A stretch of DNA of 64,000 bases from Methylophaga sp. OBS1 (GTDB lineage: Bacteria > Pseudomonadota > Gammaproteobacteria > Nitrosococcales > Methylophagaceae), in NCBI RefSeq assembly GCF_026319365.1, contig NZ_JAPDMS010000001.1, positions 196,600 through 260,599 on the forward strand, given 5' to 3'. Shown in pieces: positions 33,469 to 42,500 of this stretch. The notes under the pieces are model-generated. The model saw only the letters and a program-made list of their open reading frames with translations, was not told where the DNA came from and ran no database searches. Every line of letters begins with the position of its first letter. Within the stretch, counting starts at the first letter, position 1. The position numbers and the translations under genes were made by a program.

Positions 33469-33495
33469 CTGCTGAGAAACACACTCACTCAGCAG
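33469..33495 (+). terminator. Hairpin after the lysine-tail gene
   Basis: CTGCTGAG pairs with CTCAGCAG across an 11-base loop. No T-run follows, so termination strength is doubtful. Confidence 0.35.
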
Positions 33496-33533
33496 CAGGA
33501 TAAGGATGCCAAAGAGCATCTCAGGGGACGATT

Positions 33534-36068
33534 GTGAAACCACGCCATTGGGTCGTTGGCGGAGGCTTGTTCTATGCCTTTATATTACTGGCAACGACCA
33601 CCGCAAGTTATGCCCAACCCGACCAGATAAGGGTTGGCGTGTATGAAAACTCGCCCAAGTTAACGCTGAGTGAGCAGGGCGAAGCCAGCGGTATCCTGGG
33701 CGACCTGCTCATGCATATTGCCAGACGAGAAAATTGGCGCATTGAAGTTGTTCCCTGTACCTGGCGTGCTTGCCTGAAGATGCTGGAAAATGGCGAAATC
33801 GATTTACTGCCGGACGTCGCTAAAAATCAGTCGCGCCAACAGCGTTATCAGTTTCACACTGAACCGGCTTTGATAAGTTGGTCGCAAGTTTATACAGCGG
33901 GTAATGTCAGGTTAGCGAACCTACTGGATCTGGATGGTAAAACAGTGGCCGTTCTCGAGGGGTCAGTCCAGGAAGCTTATCTGCAGAACCTTGCCAGTAA
34001 TTTTTCTCTGAAGGTAAACTGGTTGCGCACCAATAACCTTGATACTGCTTTCAATGCAGTGGTCAGTGGCGAGGCCGATGCCGTGGTCTCCAGTCACTAT
34101 TATGGCAACAACAAAATGCGGGCATTGGCGCTCAATGCAACGCCCATTCTATTTCAGCCGGCACGTCTCTTTTATGCTGTTTCTCCCCAGTTTGCCCCGG
34201 CCACACTTGAGGTGATTGATGACTATCTGATTCGCTGGAAGGCGAGGCCCGACTCAGTCTATTACCAGGTACTGGCAAAGTGGACCCTGCCATCACGGCA
34301 TCCGATTCCTGTGTTTATCTGGTGGTTGCTGGCATCGCTGATCATTATTGTCATCCTGGTGGTTACGTTCAATCAGGTTCTACGTAAGCAGGTCAATCTT
34401 AAAACACGTGACTTATTTGAAAGCGAGAACCGTCTCAACACCATCTTAAACAGTTTGGATGCCATTGTTTACATAAAGGATCGTCAGCATCGTTATCGTT
34501 ATATCAATCAGAAAATAGCTGATTTAACAGGTCTGACACCGGAAGATTTGATGGGTGAAACGGATGAAAAAATCTTTAATTCGGATACCTGCCAACACCT
34601 CAGACTGAATGATTTAAAGGTGATGGAAGAGGGTGAGCGTCTGGTTGAAGAAGAGGAGATCAGTCAGACGCGTGACGGAACCACGCGGCATTTCCTGTCG
34701 GTAAAAATACCACTTCGCGATAGCAACGATCACATTTACGCCCTATGCGGCATTTCTACCGATATTACCGATAACAAAAAAATGCATGAGCGTCTGCAGA
34801 CACTCGAATTCTCCGATCCATTAACCGGGCTGCCAAATCGCTTTGAACTGTTCAGATGTATCGAGAAAAAGCTTCAGGAGGACAGCTCAATGTCTGCCGC
34901 ACTGATGGTGGTCGATGTCGACGACTTCAAACTGATTAATGAAGCCCATAGTCATGGTCAGGGTGATGAGTTACTGAGACAAATCACGCAACGATTGATG
35001 TCCTTCAATGAAACCTCGATGCGTGTATTCAGGACAAGCTCGGATGAGTTTGCCTGTTTGCTGGATATCCCCGGGGACTGTAATAGCAAAGACTACACTG
35101 AAGCGGCAGCGACAGAGATACGACAACTGTTATCAGCGCCTTATCAGCTCGGCAAAGGTGCATACAACGCCACAGTCTGTATCGGGATTGCCATGTTCAG
35201 CGATGCTGAGGGTCAGACGGGGCGGATTGTCAGGCTGGCTGATTTAGCCCTCCATGAAGCCAAACATCAAGGTCGAAACAGTCAACGCTTTTTTAATCCA
35301 CAGATGCAGGAATCCATCAAACGCCGCAGTGTGCTGGAAGTGGCTCTGCGTGAGGCTATCGAACATCGGCACATGTCGCTTTATTTGCAGTGCCAGGTGG
35401 ACAACAGGGAAACGGTCATAGGCATGGAAGCGTTACTTCGCTGGCAACACCCGACGATGGGAACCATATCACCCGCCGAGTTTATCCCCATTGCCGAAGA
35501 TAGCGGTTTGATTATTCCATTGGGGCAGTGGGTTGTTGAGAAAGCCTGTGAAATATTGTCTGACTGGGAAACTGATCCAGAAAAAAATAACTGGACATTA
35601 GCCGTTAATATCAGTCCACGGCAGTTCCGTCATAGCGGTTTTGTTGAACATGTCGAACAGGTGGTCGGGCGATCCGGGATTGATGCCTCAAGGCTCAAGT
35701 TCGAAGTCACTGAAAACCTGCTTATCGATAACATGGAACAGGTCGCTGAGAAGATGAACACGCTACAGACGCTGGGTATTCGATTTTCACTGGATGATTT
35801 CGGTACAGGCTATGCCTCACTGAGTTACCTGAAATTATTGCCTATTCATCAATTAAAAATTGATCAGTCTTTTGTGCGTGAACTCGGCCAGAATCAAAAT
35901 GACGAAGCGATTATAAAAACGATTCTCGCACTGGGTCAGAGCCTGGAACTCAACGTTATTGCAGAAGGAGTCGAGACGCAACAGCAAGCCGAGCGTCTAA
36001 CAGAACTGGGCTGTCATCAGTTTCAGGGCTATTTATTTGGTCGTCCTGTGCCCAGTAGCGATATCTGA
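33534..36068 (+). CDS. Periplasmic-sensor PAS-GGDEF-EAL protein, probable c-di-GMP phosphodiesterase
   Basis: The 844-residue protein has a signal peptide or first helix, a periplasmic SBP_bac_3-type ligand-binding domain (about 30-255), a membrane helix (WWLLASLIIIVILVV, about 262-280), a PAS-PAC domain (about 295-420), GGDEF and EAL domains. The GGDEF site reads SSDEF, so cyclase activity is unlikely. The EAL site is intact (EALLRW, FEVTEN, DDFGTGYASL, IAEGVE), favouring hydrolysis of c-di-GMP. The start is a GTG after AGGGGA. The ligand is unknown; the SBP fold suggests an amino acid or similar small solute. Confidence 0.9.
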   Translation: MKPRHWVVGGGLFYAFILLATTTASYAQPDQIRVGVYENSPKLTLSEQGEASGILGDLLMHIARRENWRIEVVPCTWRACLKMLENGEIDLLPDVAKNQSRQQRYQFHTEPALISWSQVYTAGNVRLANLLDLDGKTVAVLEGSVQEAYLQNLASNFSLKVNWLRTNNLDTAFNAVVSGEADAVVSSHYYGNNKMRALALNATPILFQPARLFYAVSPQFAPATLEVIDDYLIRWKARPDSVYYQVLAKWTLPSRHPIPVFIWWLLASLIIIVILVVTFNQVLRKQVNLKTRDLFESENRLNTILNSLDAIVYIKDRQHRYRYINQKIADLTGLTPEDLMGETDEKIFNSDTCQHLRLNDLKVMEEGERLVEEEEISQTRDGTTRHFLSVKIPLRDSNDHIYALCGISTDITDNKKMHERLQTLEFSDPLTGLPNRFELFRCIEKKLQEDSSMSAALMVVDVDDFKLINEAHSHGQGDELLRQITQRLMSFNETSMRVFRTSSDEFACLLDIPGDCNSKDYTEAAATEIRQLLSAPYQLGKGAYNATVCIGIAMFSDAEGQTGRIVRLADLALHEAKHQGRNSQRFFNPQMQESIKRRSVLEVALREAIEHRHMSLYLQCQVDNRETVIGMEALLRWQHPTMGTISPAEFIPIAEDSGLIIPLGQWVVEKACEILSDWETDPEKNNWTLAVNISPRQFRHSGFVEHVEQVVGRSGIDASRLKFEVTENLLIDNMEQVAEKMNTLQTLGIRFSLDDFGTGYASLSYLKLLPIHQLKIDQSFVRELGQNQNDEAIIKTILALGQSLELNVIAEGVETQQQAERLTELGCHQFQGYLFGRPVPSSDI

Positions 36069-36195
36069 ATCACTGTCTTTCCGCAGTCAGATTCTTTTTT
36101 GAAGAATATTTAATTGCGCGTCATCGATGCCGATAACCTCACAGAGCAAACAAAAGTAATCAGCATTTATTGCTCGTTATAAGGTAGAAAGCACA

Positions 36196-37779
36196 ATGAA
36201 GAAAAATTTGCCCGTCACAGACAACGAAGTCACATTCGAGGAAGAACTCATCTCCACCACCGACCTGAAAGGGGCGATCACCGGTTTCAACGCAGCCTTT
36301 GAAGAGGTGAGCGGTTTTCCCGGTGAGGAGATGTTAGGGAAAAATCACAATATTATCCGACATCCGGATATGCCCCCCGCCGCATTTGAAGATTTATGGA
36401 ATACCGTCAAGGCGAAAGACCACTGGATGGGGATTGTTAAAAACCGCCGGAAAGATGGTGACTTCTACTGGGTTGATGCCTATGTCACCCCGATTTTTGA
36501 CCGCCAGCAAATTGTGGGTTATGAATCGGTGCGGATACCGCCCAAAGCAGAATATGTCAAACGGGCACAAACCCTCTACCAGCAAATTAATGCAGGCAAA
36601 AAGCCCAGGCTTGGCAATGTTTTCAGCCGTTTCGGTCTCAAACATAAAACGATGTTGAGCGTGGCGTTGGTGAGCCTGCTGACAATGTTAGCCTCCCAAC
36701 TGAATCTGGTAGCAGCGCTGCCATTTTTCTTGCCGATGATTGTGCCGGTACTGGTTGGGGCCGGTACCTATGCACTACTGCACAAATGGGTGTTTGCCAG
36801 TCTGGATCGGGCTTTAAAAGAAGCGCGTAAAGAGGTTAATAATCCACTGATGGCGATGGTCTATACGGGCAACAACGATGAAATCGCTCAGCTCTCTCTG
36901 GTCAATAAATTAGCACAGGCCAAACTGAATACGGTATTGGTCAGACTCAGAGACACTGCGGGCAAGATTGATACTGAAGCGAGAGATACATTCAGCTCGC
37001 AACAGTCAATCATGGAGTCGATTCAGTCACAGGCCTCACAGACAGAGCAAGTGGCAACGGCAATGACTGAAATGAGTTCCAGCATTCAGGAAGTGTCCAG
37101 TAATGCCAGTAAGGCAGCATCAACGGCTTCAGAAGTTGATGAGTTGACCAAATCCAGTGAACGAAAAGCCTCGACCGCTGTGAACAGCCTGGGCTCCCTC
37201 GATACCGCTTTCAGTGACATCAACAGTGTCATCTCCGAGCTGGAGGATGACTCCAACGCCATCAATCCAATAATCGGTGTGATCAGTGATATCGCTGAGC
37301 AAACCAATTTATTGGCGCTGAATGCGGCCATCGAAGCAGCGCGAGCCGGAGAATATGGACGCGGTTTCGCCGTCGTTGCCGATGAGGTTCGCTCACTGGC
37401 GAGCCGGACACAACAATCGACACAGGAAATCTCCGGTTTGATCCAGAGACTGGATCAGGCAGTAGACAAGGTGGTTGCCGGTATGAAAAAAACACAGGAA
37501 ACCGCCTCTTCCAGCCGCGAAGATATTTCTGCCTCGATCACCTCTGTTTCCATTATCAAAGACAAGGTGCAGGAGTTGAACGATCTCAACACACAGATAG
37601 CGACGGCTGTTGAGGAGCAGAGTGCGGTGAGTGATGATATCAATCGTAATGTCGTTCGTATCAGTAGTGACGCTGAAAGCGTGGTGTCGAATGCCAACCT
37701 GGTTAATACCAATGCCGAAAACCTGGCTGGGGAATCAACTGCCTTGTTGAATATGATCCGTCGCTTCAGTCAGGCCTGA
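36196..37779 (+). CDS. Methyl-accepting chemotaxis protein with N-terminal PAS (Aer-like)
   Basis: The 527-residue protein has an N-terminal cytoplasmic PAS domain (about 15-110, with [18 protein letters not shown] typical of Aer), two closely spaced membrane helices (about 154-196), then a long coiled-coil signalling region with the conserved tip [23 protein letters not shown] split around A/G. No periplasmic ligand domain is present, so sensing is intracellular, probably redox or energy state. It follows the EAL gene after 127 bases. Confidence 0.92.
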   Translation: MKKNLPVTDNEVTFEEELISTTDLKGAITGFNAAFEEVSGFPGEEMLGKNHNIIRHPDMPPAAFEDLWNTVKAKDHWMGIVKNRRKDGDFYWVDAYVTPIFDRQQIVGYESVRIPPKAEYVKRAQTLYQQINAGKKPRLGNVFSRFGLKHKTMLSVALVSLLTMLASQLNLVAALPFFLPMIVPVLVGAGTYALLHKWVFASLDRALKEARKEVNNPLMAMVYTGNNDEIAQLSLVNKLAQAKLNTVLVRLRDTAGKIDTEARDTFSSQQSIMESIQSQASQTEQVATAMTEMSSSIQEVSSNASKAASTASEVDELTKSSERKASTAVNSLGSLDTAFSDINSVISELEDDSNAINPIIGVISDIAEQTNLLALNAAIEAARAGEYGRGFAVVADEVRSLASRTQQSTQEISGLIQRLDQAVDKVVAGMKKTQETASSSREDISASITSVSIIKDKVQELNDLNTQIATAVEEQSAVSDDINRNVVRISSDAESVVSNANLVNTNAENLAGESTALLNMIRRFSQA

Positions 37780-37948
37780 TAAGCCGCTGACAGCATAATC
37801 ACATGGTGCCAGGTTTCACGGGCAGTCTTTGATGGCAGTGCAGCGGGTCCAGATGGGATGGTAATTAAGTATCACCCAACGGCTTAAATAACAGGCAAAC
37901 AGGGCCTGGATAGCAAGACTCATGATCAGACCAGTCGATTTCCCGTAC

Positions 37949-37968
37949 AATCCTGTCAAGGCAGGATT
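37949..37968. other. Hairpin before the GGCT/MBL/pseudokinase operon
   Basis: AATCCTG pairs with CAGGATT over six bases, about 80 bases before the operon start. The 267-bp gap around it also holds a CAGGC/GCCTG hairpin. No firm promoter was recognised. Confidence 0.3.
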
Positions 37969-38046
37969 CAGCTGCTACCCGCTAGCCAGCGTGCCTCAAG
38001 CCGGCCGCCGACTGAAGCTATACCCGTTGTACAAGTACTAATCACT

Positions 38047-38841
38047 ATGTTTCGCTATTTTGGCTTTGGCTCTAATATGAATATCACCTCACTGCGCGCA
38101 AAGGGCGTAGAACCTTTGTCCTCTCGGCCCGCAATTTTAAGGGGGTGGCAGCTTCGTTTTAATGTCGAACATTTTTTTCGTCATGAAGGGGGCGTGGGCA
38201 ACATAGAGTACGCCGGAGATCCCATTGAACGGGTGCTGGGCGTCCTTCACGAGTGTCCTGATGAAGCGCTGGAAGCGCTGGATGCCATGGAAGCCTATGG
38301 TCATGGCTATGACCGTATCACTGTTGAGGTAGAGGTCGACGGTGAGCGAGTCCCGGCATTTGTCTATATCGGCATGCCGGCATTTATTAATCACACCTGT
38401 CTTCCCAGCCGGCGTTATCTTAATTTGTTAATTCAGGGGGCTCGTTCGGCAGGGCTGGATGCTGATTACATCCATGATCTGTCAAGTCATCCTGTCCACA
38501 AGCCTGAAGCGTACCCGCTTTTCACACCACCCAGTGGTGACTTTCCGCTATTTGATTATCAATCCCTGTCTCGACATCCACTTTATACGGCACTTTACGG
38601 AGCGGTGTTCGATATGTCGCAGGCGCGCCCGAGACATGATTACCTCAAGCATTTCTTCGGGGGCCGGGACATGACACTGTTTCATCTCAAGCGGCTCGAT
38701 ACCAGTGATGGTAATGAGTGTCTGGACGATATCCTGCATGACCGTCTCAATGATATCCAGAAACACTATCTCAACTGCTATCTGAATGAGTATGCGAGAG
38801 AGTATCGGTATGTGGGGCGATTCAACCACCACCAGGCCTGA
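38047..38841 (+). CDS. Gamma-glutamylcyclotransferase-like protein with C-terminal extension
   Basis: The 264-residue protein's first ~150 residues have the GGCT fold: FGFGSNMNITSL is the substrate loop and the likely catalytic Glu is in LDAMEAYGHGYD. The remaining ~110 residues (from about FDYQSLSRHPLYTALYG) are not part of the usual family length and have no fold I recognise. It is the first of three same-strand genes with 11- and 14-base gaps, followed by an MBL-like gene and the giant pseudokinase-cyclase. This suggests a role tied to signalling rather than ordinary glutathione turnover. Confidence 0.7.
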   Translation: MFRYFGFGSNMNITSLRAKGVEPLSSRPAILRGWQLRFNVEHFFRHEGGVGNIEYAGDPIERVLGVLHECPDEALEALDAMEAYGHGYDRITVEVEVDGERVPAFVYIGMPAFINHTCLPSRRYLNLLIQGARSAGLDADYIHDLSSHPVHKPEAYPLFTPPSGDFPLFDYQSLSRHPLYTALYGAVFDMSQARPRHDYLKHFFGGRDMTLFHLKRLDTSDGNECLDDILHDRLNDIQKHYLNCYLNEYAREYRYVGRFNHHQA

Positions 38842-38852
38842 GGAGGGCATTA

Positions 38853-39569
38853 ATGGAACAATTTAGCCCCGCACTGGCACATGGACATCTTGAGCCCGTG
38901 TTTCAGGATATTTTTTTCGTTACTGGTGCGATGGAAACCGTGCTTCAGGATTTGGATTGGTGTTTTAGTCGCAATATGACCGTGGTCAGGGAGGGGGAAC
39001 GACTGATCGTCATCAACACGGTTCGCCTTGATGAAACGGGATTGGCGGAGTTGGAGCGTCTCGGACAGGTGACCGATGTCATACGGCTTGGTGCTTTACA
39101 TGGTCGTGATGATTCTTTCTATGTGGACCGCTATCAGGCTCGATACTGGACCTTACCCGGTCTTGCCAATGACAATACACTGGCAGTGACTCATACGCTC
39201 AGTGAGGAGGGACCGTTGCCTATTTCCGATGCCTCATTGTTTGAGTTTCAGACAACGCGGCTCCCTGAAGGTATTCTGCATCTTAAACGAGACGGTGGCA
39301 TCCTCATCGCCTGTGATGCACTGCAGAACTGGATTTCAGACGATGAATTTTTCTCTGATGCTTCCAGAGATCGGATGCAGGAGATGGGTTTTTTCACGCC
39401 CGCCAATCTGGGACCGGTCTGGTGTCAGGCGGCTGCACCTGGCGGGGAAGACTTTTTACGACTGAAAACACTGAACTTCAAACATGCACTTTGCGGACAT
39501 GGCGAGCCTCTGAGGGAAACGGCGCACGAAGACTACAGCGCGACCTTTAACCGGTTATTCGGTGTCTAG
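38853..39569 (+). CDS. Degenerate metallo-beta-lactamase-fold protein (DUF4336-like)
   Basis: The 238-residue protein's layout (INTVRLDETGLAELERLGQVTDV, then LGALHGRDDSFYVDRY, later GILIACDALQNW and a final CGHGEPL) follows metallo-beta-lactamase-like proteins of the DUF4336 type. The canonical HxHxDH metal motif is replaced by HGRDD, so metal binding is doubtful or altered. GAGGAGGG precedes the ATG. It is the middle gene of the GGCT / MBL / pseudokinase operon. The function is unknown. Confidence 0.55.
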   Translation: MEQFSPALAHGHLEPVFQDIFFVTGAMETVLQDLDWCFSRNMTVVREGERLIVINTVRLDETGLAELERLGQVTDVIRLGALHGRDDSFYVDRYQARYWTLPGLANDNTLAVTHTLSEEGPLPISDASLFEFQTTRLPEGILHLKRDGGILIACDALQNWISDDEFFSDASRDRMQEMGFFTPANLGPVWCQAAAPGGEDFLRLKTLNFKHALCGHGEPLRETAHEDYSATFNRLFGV

Positions 39570-39583
39570 CGCGGTTATCATCG

Positions 39584-42500
39584 ATGAGGGTGAAAAAAGG
39601 ACTGCAACTACCCGGCTATGAAGTGGGCTCCGCGCTTTATCAAAGTGGGGGACGGGTTATTTATCGAGCTTATCGCATACAAGACAATCTCCCTGTAGCG
39701 GTTGAGACGATTGATGCCGAATACCCTGAGCGTCAACAGGTGGCCGAAATGTATCGTGAAGGTCGCATGTTGCGACAGCTGAAAGAAGTGACCGGAGTGC
39801 GTCAGATTTATGCAGTGCAGACTCACGGTAGCGGTAATCTGGCACTGATCTGCGAGTACTTCAGTCACACCCTTCAATCCCATCTCAGCGCCAAAGAAGG
39901 CAAGATTTTATTGCTTGTCGAAGTGCTCAATATTGCCTTACAACTTGCTCATATCCTGGAGAGACTTCACGAACAGGATATTGTGCATAAAGCACTAACC
40001 CCCGACCATATCCTTTTTGACCCTGTCAGTGGTGATGTAGCGCTGGCAGGCTTTGGCATTGCTTCTGAATTAGATCAGGAGCGGCAGACCGTACAACTGT
40101 CCAGGCATATCGACGGACCGCTAGCCTATATGTCGCCTGAGCAGACAGGCAGGATGAATCGGGAGTTGGATTACCGATCTGATTATTACTCGCTCGGCGT
40201 GTTGTTGTTCGAGTTAATGACCGGGGAAAAACCATTTCAGGCAGACAGTCCGTTGGGATGGGTCCACAGTCATATCAGTCGACTCCCACCAGCCCCCCAT
40301 CAAATCGTTGAAGCGATACCAGAGGCGCTATCGGATATCGTCCTCAAGCTGATGGCAAAAAGCCCCGAATCACGATATCAGAGTGCTGCTGGACTGATAC
40401 ACGATCTGAAATACTGTGCGGATCGCTTGGCCGCTGGCCATAAAATTGAGCGTTTTCAACTGGGTAAGAGGGATATGGGACATAAGTTCCTGATTCCACA
40501 AACCATCTATGGTCGTGAACGAGAGCTCGCGACGTTGATGCAGCTGTTCGATACTGCCGCGTCAGGGGGGACGGCATTCTGCCTGATTCATGGTTATTCC
40601 GGTGTCGGTAAATCGGCATTGGTTAACGAGATAGATCGACCGCTGGTGCGCGAGCACGGCTTTCTGGTTCAGGGCAAATTCGAGCAGTTTCAACATGGTG
40701 AAGCCTACAAAGTACTGGCAACCGCCTTACGCGGTCTCGTTCAGCAGATTCTGGCATTAGCTGAAGCAGAGCTGGCCGGTTGGCGAGAACAGCTACTGGA
40801 GGCGCTGACACCGAATGCCGCTCTGGTCGTGGATTTGGTACCGGAGCTGGAATTAATCATCGGCTCTCAACCCTCAGTTGCCACATTGCCACCAGCGGAA
40901 GCCAGTAACCGGTTACACCTCGTTTTGCTTGCTTTTCTACGTGTGTTTGCAGGGGAGGGGCATCCGGTTGTGCTGTTTCTTGATGATCTGCAGTGGAGTG
41001 ATACGCCTACACTGGATTTTCTGCGTCGCATGATGACGACCCATGAGCTCAAACACTTGCTGTTTATCGGGGCTTATCGCAGTAACGAAGTGGGGCCGGG
41101 ACACCCACTTCGGTTATTGCTGGAAGAGGTTCAGGAACAGGCTAATATTCACCCTTTACCGCTGGGGCCGCTTGATAGAAGCTCTGTGGAAAAACTCGTG
41201 GCTGAAGGCTTATATCGCGAACCGGCTGAAGTACGACCACTCAGCAATATGCTCTATGACAAGGCGCAGGGTAATCCTTTTTTTACAAATGAATTGCTGC
41301 GGCAACTTCACAAGGAAGCTGCGATAACAGCAGATCTGAATACGGGACAATGGGACTGGGATTTGGATGCGGCACGGTGGTCAACTGTCAGTAGCGATGT
41401 CGTTGAGTTTATGGTGGATAATCTCAGGCGGTTTGAGTCTGACACACAGCTGATTCTGCAATTGGCCGCCTGCATTGGTGGTCGTTTTGATTTGCATACC
41501 CTCTCGCTGGTCTATGAGCATTCTTTATCAGACACCGCTAAGGCATTACAGCCAGCATTGAAGCAACACACCATCCTGCCCTTGCACAGTGATTATCGAC
41601 TGGTAGGAGAGGGCGACCTGGGGTTGGACTTTAATCCAACTTATAAATTCCATCATGATCGTGTGCAACAGGCTGCCTATGCCTTGATCGACCCTCAGCA
41701 ACGACAAGCTGTTCATCTTTTCGTTGGACGCTTAGTGCTTCAGCACCTGGGTCAGGAGACAGTGCCTGATGATCGTCTTATCGATATCGTTGAGCATCTC
41801 AATGCCGGGCGAGCACTAATTGATTCCATAGAAGAGCGATGGCTGCTTGCAGAATTGAATTTGCGAGCGGGTGTCCGTGCCAGGCAGTCTTCAGCCTATG
41901 AATCAGCCTGGCACTACCTGATGGTTGCCGCGGAACAGTTACCCGCTGATTCATGGCAGCGCACGCCTGTATTTATGAAAGATCTTGCACTGGAAACGCA
42001 GCAGTGTGCCTATCTTACCGGACGTACTGAGGCGGCTGAGAATGGGATAGCGATCTTGCTTGAGCATGCTGAGTCGGATTTGGCGCGAGCAGACATACTG
42101 GCCATTCGTACCCGCCAATACGCGACACTGGGCCGAATGGCAGCGTCTATTCATTCGGCAATCGAGGGATTAGCGCTGCTTGGTGTGGATTTTACTGACC
42201 AGCCTGGAGATGCAGACATCGACGAAGAGCGACGCTTGGTTGAAGCGAACCTGCAGGGGCGGGCTATCTCAGATTTGGTCGATGCACCTCTGGTTCAGGA
42301 CAAATCAGCACTGACCGCGATGCGATTGTTGATGGAAATTTTTGCGGCCGCCTTTTTATCCGGTAGTGGTAAGTTATTCCCCTATCTGGTGCTGAAATCA
42401 GTCAATTTGTCATTACGTCATGGCAACTGCCCGGAGTCTGCTTTTATTTATGCGGCTTATGGCATGCTGCTTTGTGGCGAACTCAATGAGCCAGCACTGG

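Noticed and set aside
37860..37968. Possible c-di-GMP (GEMM) riboswitch before the cyclase operon
   Set aside because: The stretch AACAGGCAAACAGGGCCTGG looked like the start of GEMM, but the GGGACGCAAAGCC and GGUAGC parts are absent and a simple CAGGC/GCCTG hairpin explains it.
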